Source: UBA4416 sp035439445
Lineage (GTDB): Bacteria > Bacteroidota > Bacteroidia > B-17B0 > Aurantibacillaceae
DNA length: 64,000 nucleotides
Reading direction: 5' to 3'
Assembly: GCA_035439445.1 (NCBI GenBank)
Contig: DAORKG010000001.1
Span: 124,001-188,000, forward strand
Shown piece after piece: positions 43,681-51,350 of this stretch (positions are counted from its first letter, which is position 1; each line of letters begins with the position of its first letter). The position numbers were made by a program, and so were the translations under genes. The notes under the pieces were generated by a model that was given only the letters and a program-made list of their open reading frames with translations, had not been told where the DNA came from and searched no databases.

Positions 43681-44139
43681 ATGTTAAAGAATCAATACAT
43701 CAGAGTTACTAAGAAATTTACTTTTGATATGGCTCATGCGTTGTATGGCTACGATGGACCGTGTAAAAATATTCATGGCCATACTTATGTGTTATATGTG
43801 ACTTTAAAGGGTAAAATATTAGAAAAAGAAAACCACCCGAAAAATGGAATGGTGATTGATTTTACTGATTTTAAAAAAATTGTAAATGAGCAGGTGGTTC
43901 AAGTATTTGATCATTCTTTAGTCCTTAATTTAAACACACCACACGCGCAATTAAATGATTTGCATACTAATTTCGAAAAAATTAATTATGTCCCATATCA
44001 ACCTAGTTGCGAAAATTTATTAATTGACTTTGTCAATAGAATCAATATCAAACTTCCTAATAATATAATAATTAATAGCCTCAAATTAGAAGAAACACCA
44101 ACATCCTTTGCGGAGTGGTATTTAGATGATAATTTATAA
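43681..44139 (+). CDS. queD: 6-pyruvoyltetrahydropterin synthase / QueD family protein
   Basis: 152 residues. Zinc ligands are in KFTFDMAHALYGYDGPCKNIHGHTYVLYVT (one His early and the HGH pair near 35-37), and the MVIDFTDFKKIVNEQVVQVFDHSLVLN core and SLKLEETPTSFAEWYLDD end match PTPS/QueD. QueD makes 6-carboxytetrahydropterin for queuosine; related members make biopterin. Other que genes are not next to it. It lies three bases after the desaturase gene and 11 before the flavoprotein gene. Confidence 0.83.
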   Translation: MLKNQYIRVTKKFTFDMAHALYGYDGPCKNIHGHTYVLYVTLKGKILEKENHPKNGMVIDFTDFKKIVNEQVVQVFDHSLVLNLNTPHAQLNDLHTNFEKINYVPYQPSCENLLIDFVNRINIKLPNNIIINSLKLEETPTSFAEWYLDDNL

Positions 44140-44150
44140 AAAATAATTTT

Positions 44151-45374
44151 ATGGAAACAACAGATGTTTTAGTTATTGGCGCTGGCCCTGCGGGATGTAT
44201 TGCTGCGTCGCTTTTAAATAAGCAAGGATATAAAGTTAAAATGGTGGAGAAAGAAAAGTTTCCCCGTTTTGTTATTGGTGAAAGTTTGCTTCCGAGGGTA
44301 ATGGATCATTTAGATGAGGCTGGATTATTGGATGCTGTTAAAGCTGCCGGATTTCAGGAGAAATTTGGTGCTAAATTCGTTAGAGGTAATGAGATATGTG
44401 ATTTTAATTTTGCTGAACAATTTAGTAATGGTTGGAAGTGGACATGGCAAGTGCCTCGCGGGCAATTTGATCAGATTTTATCTAATACTGTAAAGTCAAT
44501 GGGTGTAGATTTAGAGTTTGAAACCGGTGTTACTGATATTAAATTTAATGGAACTAATTCGGTTACTTCTGTAGTTGATTCAAAAGGAAATAAAAGAGAA
44601 ATAGCAGCTAAATTTATTGTAGATGCAAGTGGCTATGGACGAGTAATTCCCCGTATGTTTAATTTAGATGAACCATCTAACTTAGGTGTGCGCAAAACGC
44701 ATTTCTCTCATTTTAAAGATTTAAAACGCCCACAAGGTGTTGATGGAAACAGAATTACAATAGTGGTTCATCAACAAAGAACTTGGATTTGGATTATCCC
44801 TTTTTCTAATGGAATTACATCTGTTGGTTATGTGAGTGATCCTTCTTTTTATGATGGAATGTCTGAAGATCCAACTGAAAGAATGCTCCACTTGATAGAT
44901 ATTGACCAAAACTTAAAAGAACGTTTTAAAGGAGCTGAAATGATGTTTGAGCCTAAGTCAATTGCCGGGTATTCTATTTCTACCAAACAATTATATGGAG
45001 ATGGCTATGTATTGGTAGGTAATGCAACAGAGTTTTTAGATCCAGTGTTTTCATCAGGTGTAACTTTTGCAATGGAATCTGGAGCTAAGGCAGGTAAACT
45101 GGTTGGACAGTTTTTAAAGGGAGAAAATGTTGATTGGCAAAAAGATTACACTGAGTATATGATGCAAGGAATTAATACATTCAGAACCTATGTCTCTACT
45201 TGGTATACGGGTGAATTACATGATATTTTCTTTTCGGAGAATCAAGACCCTGAAATCAAAAAACAAATTTGTTCGGTTTTGGCAGGTTATGTTTGGGACT
45301 TAAATAATCCGTTTGTTAAGAAGCATGAACAGGCTGTTAAATCACTCCATAAAGTAATAGAGTTAGCGAAATAA
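44151..45374 (+). CDS. Flavoprotein of the flavin-dependent halogenase superfamily
   Basis: 407 residues. FAD-binding GAGPAGCIAASLLNKQG at the start and GDGYVLVGNATEFLDPVFSSG near 285. TWIWIIPFS near 205 fits the WxWxIP signature of flavin-dependent halogenases. EKFGAKFVRG near 72 has Lys residues where halogenases keep their catalytic Lys, although which one aligns is uncertain. The family also holds non-halogenating reductases, so halogenation is not shown. It is the last gene of the pdxH operon and is followed by another tandem-operator promoter. Confidence 0.75.
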   Translation: METTDVLVIGAGPAGCIAASLLNKQGYKVKMVEKEKFPRFVIGESLLPRVMDHLDEAGLLDAVKAAGFQEKFGAKFVRGNEICDFNFAEQFSNGWKWTWQVPRGQFDQILSNTVKSMGVDLEFETGVTDIKFNGTNSVTSVVDSKGNKREIAAKFIVDASGYGRVIPRMFNLDEPSNLGVRKTHFSHFKDLKRPQGVDGNRITIVVHQQRTWIWIIPFSNGITSVGYVSDPSFYDGMSEDPTERMLHLIDIDQNLKERFKGAEMMFEPKSIAGYSISTKQLYGDGYVLVGNATEFLDPVFSSGVTFAMESGAKAGKLVGQFLKGENVDWQKDYTEYMMQGINTFRTYVSTWYTGELHDIFFSENQDPEIKKQICSVLAGYVWDLNNPFVKKHEQAVKSLHKVIELAK

Positions 45375-45383
45375 AATGGGTTT

Positions 45384-45449
45384 CTGATTAATATCAGGCC
45401 ATAAGATGACCCTTGTCAGATAAAAATAACTCATAAGTATTGACCTTTG
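45384..45449 (+). promoter_or_regulatory. Tandem operators and -7 element for the 45472 gene
   Basis: Distal operator 45384-45397 (CTGATTAATATCAG, perfect inverted repeat) and proximal operator 45406-45419 (ATGACCCTTGTCAG), centres 22 bp apart. The -7 element GACCTTTG (45442-45449) ends 36.5 bp from the proximal centre and differs at its first base. Predicted transcription starts near 45454, 18 bases before the ATG. Confidence 0.75.
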
Positions 45450-45471
45450 CAGTAAGAAAAGTAGTACAATT

Positions 45472-45831
45472 ATGACAATCATTAAGATAGATAAACCTGT
45501 TAAGGTTTCTGAGATAAAGAAAGCGTTTAACAATGAGTTTCCGTTTTTAAAAATAGAGTTTTTCAAGAAAAAACATAAAGAATTACAGGGCTCATTAAAA
45601 AAGGATGTGATAACTGATGATTTTGTTATTACTGCCCCTAGTGGAGGTCATGATATTATAATTAGTGAGGATATGTTAGTTTCTGAATTCGAAAAACAAT
45701 TTGCTGAGAAGTTAAAATTATCAGCTCAGGTTTTTAGAAAATCGGGAAAATCTTGGTTGGAAACTACTTTCACCGACGGTTGGACACTCAAAAAACAAAA
45801 TGAAGAAGGCTTAGAATTAAGTAATATTTAG
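45472..45831 (+). CDS. Hypothetical protein under the tandem-operator promoter
   Basis: 119 residues, soluble, family not recognised. It starts TIIKIDKPVKVSEIKKAFNNEFPFLKIEFF, is rich in Lys and Phe, and ends SWLETTFTDGWTLKKQNEEGLELS. The predicted alpha/beta mix with no Cys or His argues against a metal or redox centre. It is a single-gene transcript with its own operator pair and a strong terminator, so it is a direct member of the regulon rather than a passenger. Confidence 0.75.
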   Translation: MTIIKIDKPVKVSEIKKAFNNEFPFLKIEFFKKKHKELQGSLKKDVITDDFVITAPSGGHDIIISEDMLVSEFEKQFAEKLKLSAQVFRKSGKSWLETTFTDGWTLKKQNEEGLELSNI

Positions 45832-45851
45832 TTAATAGATAATTTAATAAT

Positions 45852-45884
45852 AAAAAAAGGATTCGTGAAACGAATCCTTTTTTT
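45852..45884. terminator. Bidirectional rho-independent terminator
   Basis: A7-GGATTCG, five-base loop, CGAATCC-T7, between the convergent 45472 gene and the Usp gene ending at 45908. Confidence 0.9.
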
Positions 45885-45907
45885 ATGCAATTACTTAATT
45901 GTATACT

Positions 45908-46798
45908 TTAGAACGGAACTCCAGCGGTGCCTCCTGCAGACATTTCATTAATTTCTGGTTTAATGCAAAGTACAGGAATTTTTGAATTATTAATTAACTG
46001 ATGGATATAGTTTCCTAATAGTACTGATTTGAATTCTGTATCTTGATCAGTCATTGATACAATAATGTCGGCATTTACTTTTTTTGAAAACTGCAATGTT
46101 CTTTTTACTTTATTACTTGTTTTTGCAGCAAACGAAGTTACTGACACTTTATTTTTTTGACATTCTTTTTCAATTTGACTTAAGTATACATCTAATTTAT
46201 ATTTTTCAGATTTTTCATCATCATTATATAAACCAATAACATAAATATGGCTGGTAAATAATTTTGCTAGTTGAATAGCCATATTTACTTTTTGTCTTGT
46301 ATGTGCAGATAAATCTATAGGCAATACAATATTAGAAAAACCTTTTTTTGAAGGAGCCGTTCTTACAGTGAGTATTGGTAAATCACTTTTGGTTAATGTT
46401 CTATAAGTATTGCTACCCATAAATAAATCATTGTTGGAATCACCACCTTGTGTTCCCATCACAATCAAATTTGCTCCAACTTCTTCACAGATATTAATTA
46501 ACTCAGTAGTAATGTTACCGGATGAAAATACAGGAGTTACTTTTATACCATATTTTTTAGAAATTTTGACTGCTTCCGTTGTTAATTTTTCAGATAATAA
46601 ATCTGAAATAGTATTTGGCTTTTTTACACTCAAAGAAGGTAACAACATATTTAATATGTCATTTTTCTTTTGAACGAATACTAAATATAATTCGCCCTTT
46701 GTATATGCGGCTACAAAAGCTGCATGTTCAATAGCATTTTCAGCTGTTTTAGAAAAATCGTATGGTACGACAATTTTTTTTGTTTTTAAATTTATCAT
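45908..46798 (-). CDS. Tandem-domain universal stress protein
   Basis: 296 residues: two Usp domains. The first (1-150) opens KKIVVPYDFSKTAENAIEHAAFVA and has LIVMGTQGGDSNNDLFMGSNTYRTLTKSDLPILTV, matching the ATP-binding G-2x-G-9x-G pattern. The second (about 155-280) has IVLPIDLSAHTRQKVNMAIQLAKLF and ends INNSKIPVLCIKP. It is third in the DoxX-Usp-Usp operon; the gap to the Usp gene before it is six bases. Confidence 0.87.
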   Translation of the reverse strand: MINLKTKKIVVPYDFSKTAENAIEHAAFVAAYTKGELYLVFVQKKNDILNMLLPSLSVKKPNTISDLLSEKLTTEAVKISKKYGIKVTPVFSSGNITTELINICEEVGANLIVMGTQGGDSNNDLFMGSNTYRTLTKSDLPILTVRTAPSKKGFSNIVLPIDLSAHTRQKVNMAIQLAKLFTSHIYVIGLYNDDEKSEKYKLDVYLSQIEKECQKNKVSVTSFAAKTSNKVKRTLQFSKKVNADIIVSMTDQDTEFKSVLLGNYIHQLINNSKIPVLCIKPEINEMSAGGTAGVPF

Positions 46799-46804
46799 AG
46801 GTTT

Positions 46805-47593
46805 TTATTTATGAATTGATATTACTGGTATGTTAGAAGATAAAATTATTTTTTTTGAATTACTATCAATGAATAAGTTATGAAAAGCACTATAATTATG
46901 GCTGATTAACATAATGGCATCTGCCTTCGATTTTTTAGCGTAAGAACTTATGCCCGTCCTGAAATCTGAAGATTTGATGTTAGTTACAGGAAATGGATGT
47001 CTGTTTTTTTCTCCTAACTCTAATTCGTCTTCAGTTTTAATATGAACAAACTCAGCTGTTGCTCCTATAAAATCTATTGTTGAGTGTATACGTTTAGACA
47101 ACCCTGAGCCTATATTTTCTTTATTATCAATAGCTACTAATATTTTTTTAATTGTTTGATGTTTGTATTTCTCAGGAACTGTAATAATAGGGCATTCAAT
47201 TTTTCCTGTTAAGTCGGCACTGGTTGTTCCGTAAATAAATTTTGAAATTTTACTTTTACTCTCTAATCCCAAAACAGCTAAACTTATTTTATTTTTCTTG
47301 GAAAGTTTTTTTACTCTTTCTCTAATGTTATCATAAGTTAATTCTGTATCAAATTTAACATCAGGGTGTTTTTTTGATAGCTGTAGTAATAGATTTTGCA
47401 TTCTTTTTTCTTCTCCTTTCAAGTTTGCTTCACCATCCATAAATACTAAGCCAGATGTTGTATGAACTACCGGCGCACTTAAGGCATGAAATAATAATAC
47501 CTTAGCTTCAGATTTCTTGGCTATTTCTATTGCATATTCGATTGTGTTGTCGGATGATTTAGAAAAATCTACACCCACTAAAATTGTTTTCAT
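46805..47593 (-). CDS. Tandem-domain universal stress protein
   Basis: 262 residues: KTILVGVDFSKSSDNTIEYAIEIAKKSEAKVLLFHAL opens the first Usp domain, which ends SLAVLGLESKSKISKFIYGTTSADLTGKIECPIITVPE. The second domain is diverged (KKILVAIDNKENIGSGL) and ends KIILSSNIPVISIHK. Similar in design to the genes at 13680 and 45908 but not close enough to be a recent copy. It is second in the operon behind the DoxX-like gene (gap 21 bases). Confidence 0.86.
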   Translation of the reverse strand: MKTILVGVDFSKSSDNTIEYAIEIAKKSEAKVLLFHALSAPVVHTTSGLVFMDGEANLKGEEKRMQNLLLQLSKKHPDVKFDTELTYDNIRERVKKLSKKNKISLAVLGLESKSKISKFIYGTTSADLTGKIECPIITVPEKYKHQTIKKILVAIDNKENIGSGLSKRIHSTIDFIGATAEFVHIKTEDELELGEKNRHPFPVTNIKSSDFRTGISSYAKKSKADAIMLISHNYSAFHNLFIDSNSKKIILSSNIPVISIHK

Positions 47594-47614
47594 TTACTCT
47601 TGTTTAGATTATAA

Positions 47615-48034
47615 TCAGTTATTAAGTATTATGGTATCAAGTCCAAAATAAAAGTAGTTAGAAAGAAGTAAGGTTAATGTTAACAATACTACCCTTGGAA
47701 ATACATGTTGCATATCCCACATAGGTCTTAAAAATGAGAAAGCGAAAGCTACTATCAATAAGTTGATTGCCAGTAGAATTGGTGAATATTGGTGCAACAC
47801 CCCCGTTATTAATAGTATTCCTCCAAAAAATTCGGTTATAGACGTAAAATAAGATGTAAAGACCAGCAAAAACTCAGGAATATGTTTTCTGTCTGTTTCT
47901 TTATGAAATGCATTTACAACATTTTTTATTTTTACAACAAATAGTTTGTCGTATCCTTGAAAAAGAAATAAAATCCCCAATAAACATCTTATAAACACTT
48001 CGGCTATGCTAAAATTTAAGTCTGTTTGGCTCAT
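47615..48034 (-). CDS. DoxX-like four-helix membrane protein
   Basis: 139 residues with four membrane helices. IRCLLGILFLFQGYDKLF near 15-32 is the opening pattern of DoxX/SURF4-type proteins, then SYFTSITEFFGGILLITGVLH and a final LLTLTLLLSNYFYFGLD. Function is unknown; the name DoxX comes from a quinol oxidase subunit in archaea, and related proteins are linked to redox stress. It heads the operon with two Usp genes, and the predicted transcript begins at its own start codon. Confidence 0.83.
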   Translation of the reverse strand: MSQTDLNFSIAEVFIRCLLGILFLFQGYDKLFVVKIKNVVNAFHKETDRKHIPEFLLVFTSYFTSITEFFGGILLITGVLHQYSPILLAINLLIVAFAFSFLRPMWDMQHVFPRVVLLTLTLLLSNYFYFGLDTIILNN

Positions 48035-48038
48035 GAAA

Positions 48039-48104
48039 CGAAGTTATAGGAGTAATTTATGAATAAATATGACTTATGTCAACTTTTTGCCTGATTAAAG
48101 CTAG
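48039..48104 (-). promoter_or_regulatory. Operators and -7 element for the DoxX-Usp-Usp operon
   Basis: On the minus strand the -7 element is TAACTTCG (48039-48046), one mismatch. Proximal operator 48069-48082 (ATGACTTATGTCAA) has a perfect TGAC/GTCA pair and is centred 36.5 bp away. A weaker distal site (48091-48104, CTGATTAAAGCTAG) lies 22 bp further. The predicted start coincides with the ATG at 48034. Confidence 0.72.
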
Positions 48105-48183
48105 GATCTTTTAATAATTACTAGAATATCTAGTGGATTATGAAATTGTTAAAATTCGTATATTGTACTTTGTAATAATAAAA

Positions 48184-50160
48184 ATGATTTTTTTTAAGAC
48201 TAAAATATATTGTATTGTGTTTTTTCTTCTGTTTTGTGTTTCGGGTTTTACTCAAAACAAAATGGTGGAAGGATTAAAGATTGAACTCAAAGCGGCAAAG
48301 CATGATACTACTCGATGTGAATTATTGGATCAGCTAATTGAAGTTGCTGCCGAGGGCGAATGGCAAAAGTATAATGAGGAGTTGAAAAAACTGAGTGCTA
48401 AAAATTTGGCATCAAAACCAGAGGGCAGATTGTTTAAATTGTATAGTAAATATTACGCCACTGCTCTTCATAATCAAGGAATTATTTATTCCGAGCAATC
48501 TGACGATGAAAAAGCAGTTGAATTTTTTAATAAAAGTATTGAAGTAAGTAAATCGTCAGGTAATAAAAATGAGGTGGCAATTTCTTTACAAGCTATTGCA
48601 CAAATTGATATTAGAAAGGGAAACAATACAAAAGCACTAAATCAACTTTATGAATGCTTGAAAATTTTTGAAGAAGAGGGAGATGAAATCGGAATTGCAG
48701 ACGTTCATCTTAGTATAGGAGATATATCTTATTTGCAAAGGGATTATCATAAAGCACTTGAGCACCATCAAAAAAGTTTAGAATTATACACAAAAAATAG
48801 ATATTTGGTAGCACTTAGTACTATTAACTTCAAAGTGGGTACTGATTATAATGCATTAAAAGATTACACCAAAGCGTTACAGTATCTTCAAAAAAGTATT
48901 GATTTAATAGAGAGTTCTGATTATGGACCAAATTCGGTAGCTTATTTAAATATTGCTCAGATTTACATCTATCAAAATAAATTGGATAAAGCTTTGGAGT
49001 ATGCTACTAAGGGATTAGATATAGCCAAGAGCATGCAAAACAAAGTAGAAATTAACCACAGTCATATTGTATTAAGTAAAATTTTCAGACAGCAAAAAAA
49101 ATATGATCTATCTGTTTCAAATGCAAAAGAAGCATTGAAAATAGGACAAGAAATTGAGCATCCTGCCGAAATTAATATGGCGGCAAAACAATTATATGAA
49201 ATTTATACAGAGACAAAAGAAACTGATAAAGCTAACACATATCATCAGTTGTATATTGAAACCAAAACTATTTTAGATAATCAGGAATCTAAAAATGCTT
49301 TACTAGAACAAAAATTGAAGTATGAATATGAAAAAAAGGAATTGTTAACCAAAGCTGAGAATGAAAAAAAGTTAGTAGAAATTACATCTGCTAACGAAAA
49401 AAATAACCTCAGAAAAAATATTTGGCTAATTGTTTTCGCGTCTATATTGATTGTATTAAGTATCAGCTCTTTTTTTATTTACAAAAACTTCAAACAAAAA
49501 AGTATTATAAATAATCAAAAAAATAATTTACTAAAACAAAAGTTATTGGTTTCTCAGATGAATCCGCATTTTATTTTTAACTCATTAAATGCCATACAAA
49601 ACTATATTTTTAAGCAAGATAGTTTAAAAGCAGGTAATTATCTGACTCAGTTTTCAGAACTGATTCGAATGATTTTAGATTATTCCAGAAAAGATTATAT
49701 CTCGGTTGATGCCGAAGTTAAATTGTTGAATAATTATCTTGAGTTGCAAAAGTTGAGATTCGAAAATAAATTTGATTTTGATATTATTTTAGATGATAAA
49801 ATTGATAGAGAAAGTATTCATATTCCTCCTATGTTGGCACAGCCTTTTATAGAAAATGCCATAGAACATGGTATTTTCTATAAAAAAGATAAAGGCAGGG
49901 TAGATGTGAGATTGTTTTTTGAAGATACAATTTTGATTTATGAAATAGAGGATGATGGCGTTGGTATGGAAGAAGCTATGAAATTGAAGAATAAGTTAAA
50001 ATCTTCTTATGAATCTTTGGCAACAATAATTACCAAAGAAAGAATGAGCACGTTAAACGATCCTTCTAAAAACGAAATCGAAATAATAGATAAGAAGAAA
50101 ATTAATCCTGATTTTTCGGGAGTAAAAGTGAGATTTGTTGTACCTTTCAAAGAAATGTAA
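48184..50160 (+). CDS. TPR-containing LytS-type sensor histidine kinase
   Basis: 658 residues from ATG 48184, which gives a signal peptide (MIFFKTKIYCIVFFLLFCVSGFTQ); longer reading to 48133 lacks one. Residues about 85-410 hold periplasmic TPR repeats (YSEQSDDEKAVEFFNKSIEVSK, DYHKALEHHQKSLELY, DYTKALQYLQKSIDL). A membrane helix follows at about 425-445. The His_kinase (LytS/YehU) domain has phospho-His in QMNPHFIFNSLNAIQNYIF near 470, and a HATPase part has AQPFIENAIEHGIF and DDGVGMEEA. It signals to the LytTR regulator gene beginning seven bases later. The TPR region may read a periplasmic protein or peptide. Confidence 0.88.
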   Translation: MIFFKTKIYCIVFFLLFCVSGFTQNKMVEGLKIELKAAKHDTTRCELLDQLIEVAAEGEWQKYNEELKKLSAKNLASKPEGRLFKLYSKYYATALHNQGIIYSEQSDDEKAVEFFNKSIEVSKSSGNKNEVAISLQAIAQIDIRKGNNTKALNQLYECLKIFEEEGDEIGIADVHLSIGDISYLQRDYHKALEHHQKSLELYTKNRYLVALSTINFKVGTDYNALKDYTKALQYLQKSIDLIESSDYGPNSVAYLNIAQIYIYQNKLDKALEYATKGLDIAKSMQNKVEINHSHIVLSKIFRQQKKYDLSVSNAKEALKIGQEIEHPAEINMAAKQLYEIYTETKETDKANTYHQLYIETKTILDNQESKNALLEQKLKYEYEKKELLTKAENEKKLVEITSANEKNNLRKNIWLIVFASILIVLSISSFFIYKNFKQKSIINNQKNNLLKQKLLVSQMNPHFIFNSLNAIQNYIFKQDSLKAGNYLTQFSELIRMILDYSRKDYISVDAEVKLLNNYLELQKLRFENKFDFDIILDDKIDRESIHIPPMLAQPFIENAIEHGIFYKKDKGRVDVRLFFEDTILIYEIEDDGVGMEEAMKLKNKLKSSYESLATIITKERMSTLNDPSKNEIEIIDKKKINPDFSGVKVRFVVPFKEM

Positions 50161-50166
50161 AAAAAT

Positions 50167-50913
50167 ATGATAAAGGCAGTAATTATAGATGATGAAATTA
50201 ATAATCAGGAATTGATTTCTAATTTATTAAAGTCTTATGCCGAAAATGTTCAGGTAGTTGGTTTAGCTAATTCCGTAGATTCGGCATATAAAGCCATTAA
50301 TGAGCACCATCCCGATTTGATTTTTTTAGATATCCAGATGCCTGATGGAACAGGATTTGATTTATTGAAAAAGTTCGAAAAAATAAATTTTAAAATCATT
50401 TTTGTAACTGCACATCAGGAATTTGCTATCGAAGCATTTAAGTATAGCGCATTAGATTATTTATTAAAACCTTTGTCTCCTGCTAATTTATTAGCTGCTG
50501 TTAAAAAGGCAGAAGAAACAATGGGAGAAGATGAATTAAATACTAAACTTAAAATTCTTTTAAATAACATAGCAGAACCAATTAAGAATAAAAAGAAAAT
50601 TGTTCTTAAAACAATGGAACGTATTTATTCTGTTGATTTGGATGATATTATTCGTTTCGAATCGGATGGGGGGTACACGAAGGTTTATCTTACGGATGGT
50701 AAACGTATCATGGTTTCTAAAACCATGAAAGAATTTGACGACTTATTGTTGGATGCTGGTTTTTTAAGAGTTCATCATTCTCATTTAATTAATATGAATC
50801 ATCTATTTTGCTTTGAAAAAACAGAAGGGCATGTTGTTATGAAAGATGATTCTGTTGTTCCGGTTTCTAATAGAAAAAAGGATCAGTTATTGGAATTATT
50901 AAATATGTTGTAA
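50167..50913 (+). CDS. LytTR-family response regulator
   Basis: 248 residues. Receiver domain (1-120) with DDE acidic pocket, phospho-Asp in LIFLDIQMPDGTGFDLL near 56, Thr in IFVTAHQEF and Lys in DYLLKPLSP. LytTR DNA-binding domain (about 145-245): IIRFESDGGYTKVYLTDGKRIMVSKTMKEFDDLL and FLRVHHSHLINMNHLFCFEKTEGHVVMKDDSVVPVSNRKK. It is co-transcribed with the TPR kinase. Its binding sites were not looked for systematically. Confidence 0.92.
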   Translation: MIKAVIIDDEINNQELISNLLKSYAENVQVVGLANSVDSAYKAINEHHPDLIFLDIQMPDGTGFDLLKKFEKINFKIIFVTAHQEFAIEAFKYSALDYLLKPLSPANLLAAVKKAEETMGEDELNTKLKILLNNIAEPIKNKKKIVLKTMERIYSVDLDDIIRFESDGGYTKVYLTDGKRIMVSKTMKEFDDLLLDAGFLRVHHSHLINMNHLFCFEKTEGHVVMKDDSVVPVSNRKKDQLLELLNML

Positions 50914-50951
50914 ATCGGTTTTGTTGAACAAAAATTATTACATTTATATAC

Positions 50952-51344
50952 ATGGAAATTCCTAAATATGCCAATGATTTAAAGGGTTATTATACTTGGA
51001 TGGGAGAGGATGGAATTGCCCGAACGAGTGTAAAACCCAATATTGATATAGTGTTAGAGCATGCTGTCGAAAATTCAGCAGTTGTAACATCCTTTTTTAA
51101 AGACAAAAAGTTTCCTATTTTAATAGATGCAAGAAATATTAAGTCTATGAGTTACGAGGCAAGGCATCATTTTTCTGCTCATGGTAGGGAAACAAAAACT
51201 AATGCTTTTGGTATTATTATCGGCTCTCCAATTAGCAGAGTTTTAGGTAATTTTTATTTAGGAATTAATAAACCAGCTGTACCTACCAAGCTTTTTGATA
51301 ACGAGGAAGATGCCACAAAATGGTTAAAACAATTTTGTTTATAG
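50952..51344 (+). CDS. SpoIIAA/STAS-like protein (DUF7793-type)
   Basis: 130 residues, soluble, small alpha/beta fold: GIARTSVKPNIDIVLEHAVENSAVV, FKDKKFPILIDARNIKSMSYEARHHF, and a final DNEEDATKWLKQF helix. This is the pattern of STAS-like proteins that sit beside histidine kinases in Bacteroidota. It probably senses or modulates the next gene's kinase; the partner role is inferred from the seven-base gap. Confidence 0.7.
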   Translation: MEIPKYANDLKGYYTWMGEDGIARTSVKPNIDIVLEHAVENSAVVTSFFKDKKFPILIDARNIKSMSYEARHHFSAHGRETKTNAFGIIIGSPISRVLGNFYLGINKPAVPTKLFDNEEDATKWLKQFCL

Positions 51345-51350
51345 TTTTTA

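Noticed and set aside
48127..48183. Regulon promoter for the TPR kinase gene on the plus strand
   Set aside because: The operators at 48069-48104 would be correctly placed only for a -7 element near 48127-48134, and that sequence does not match TAnnTTTG.
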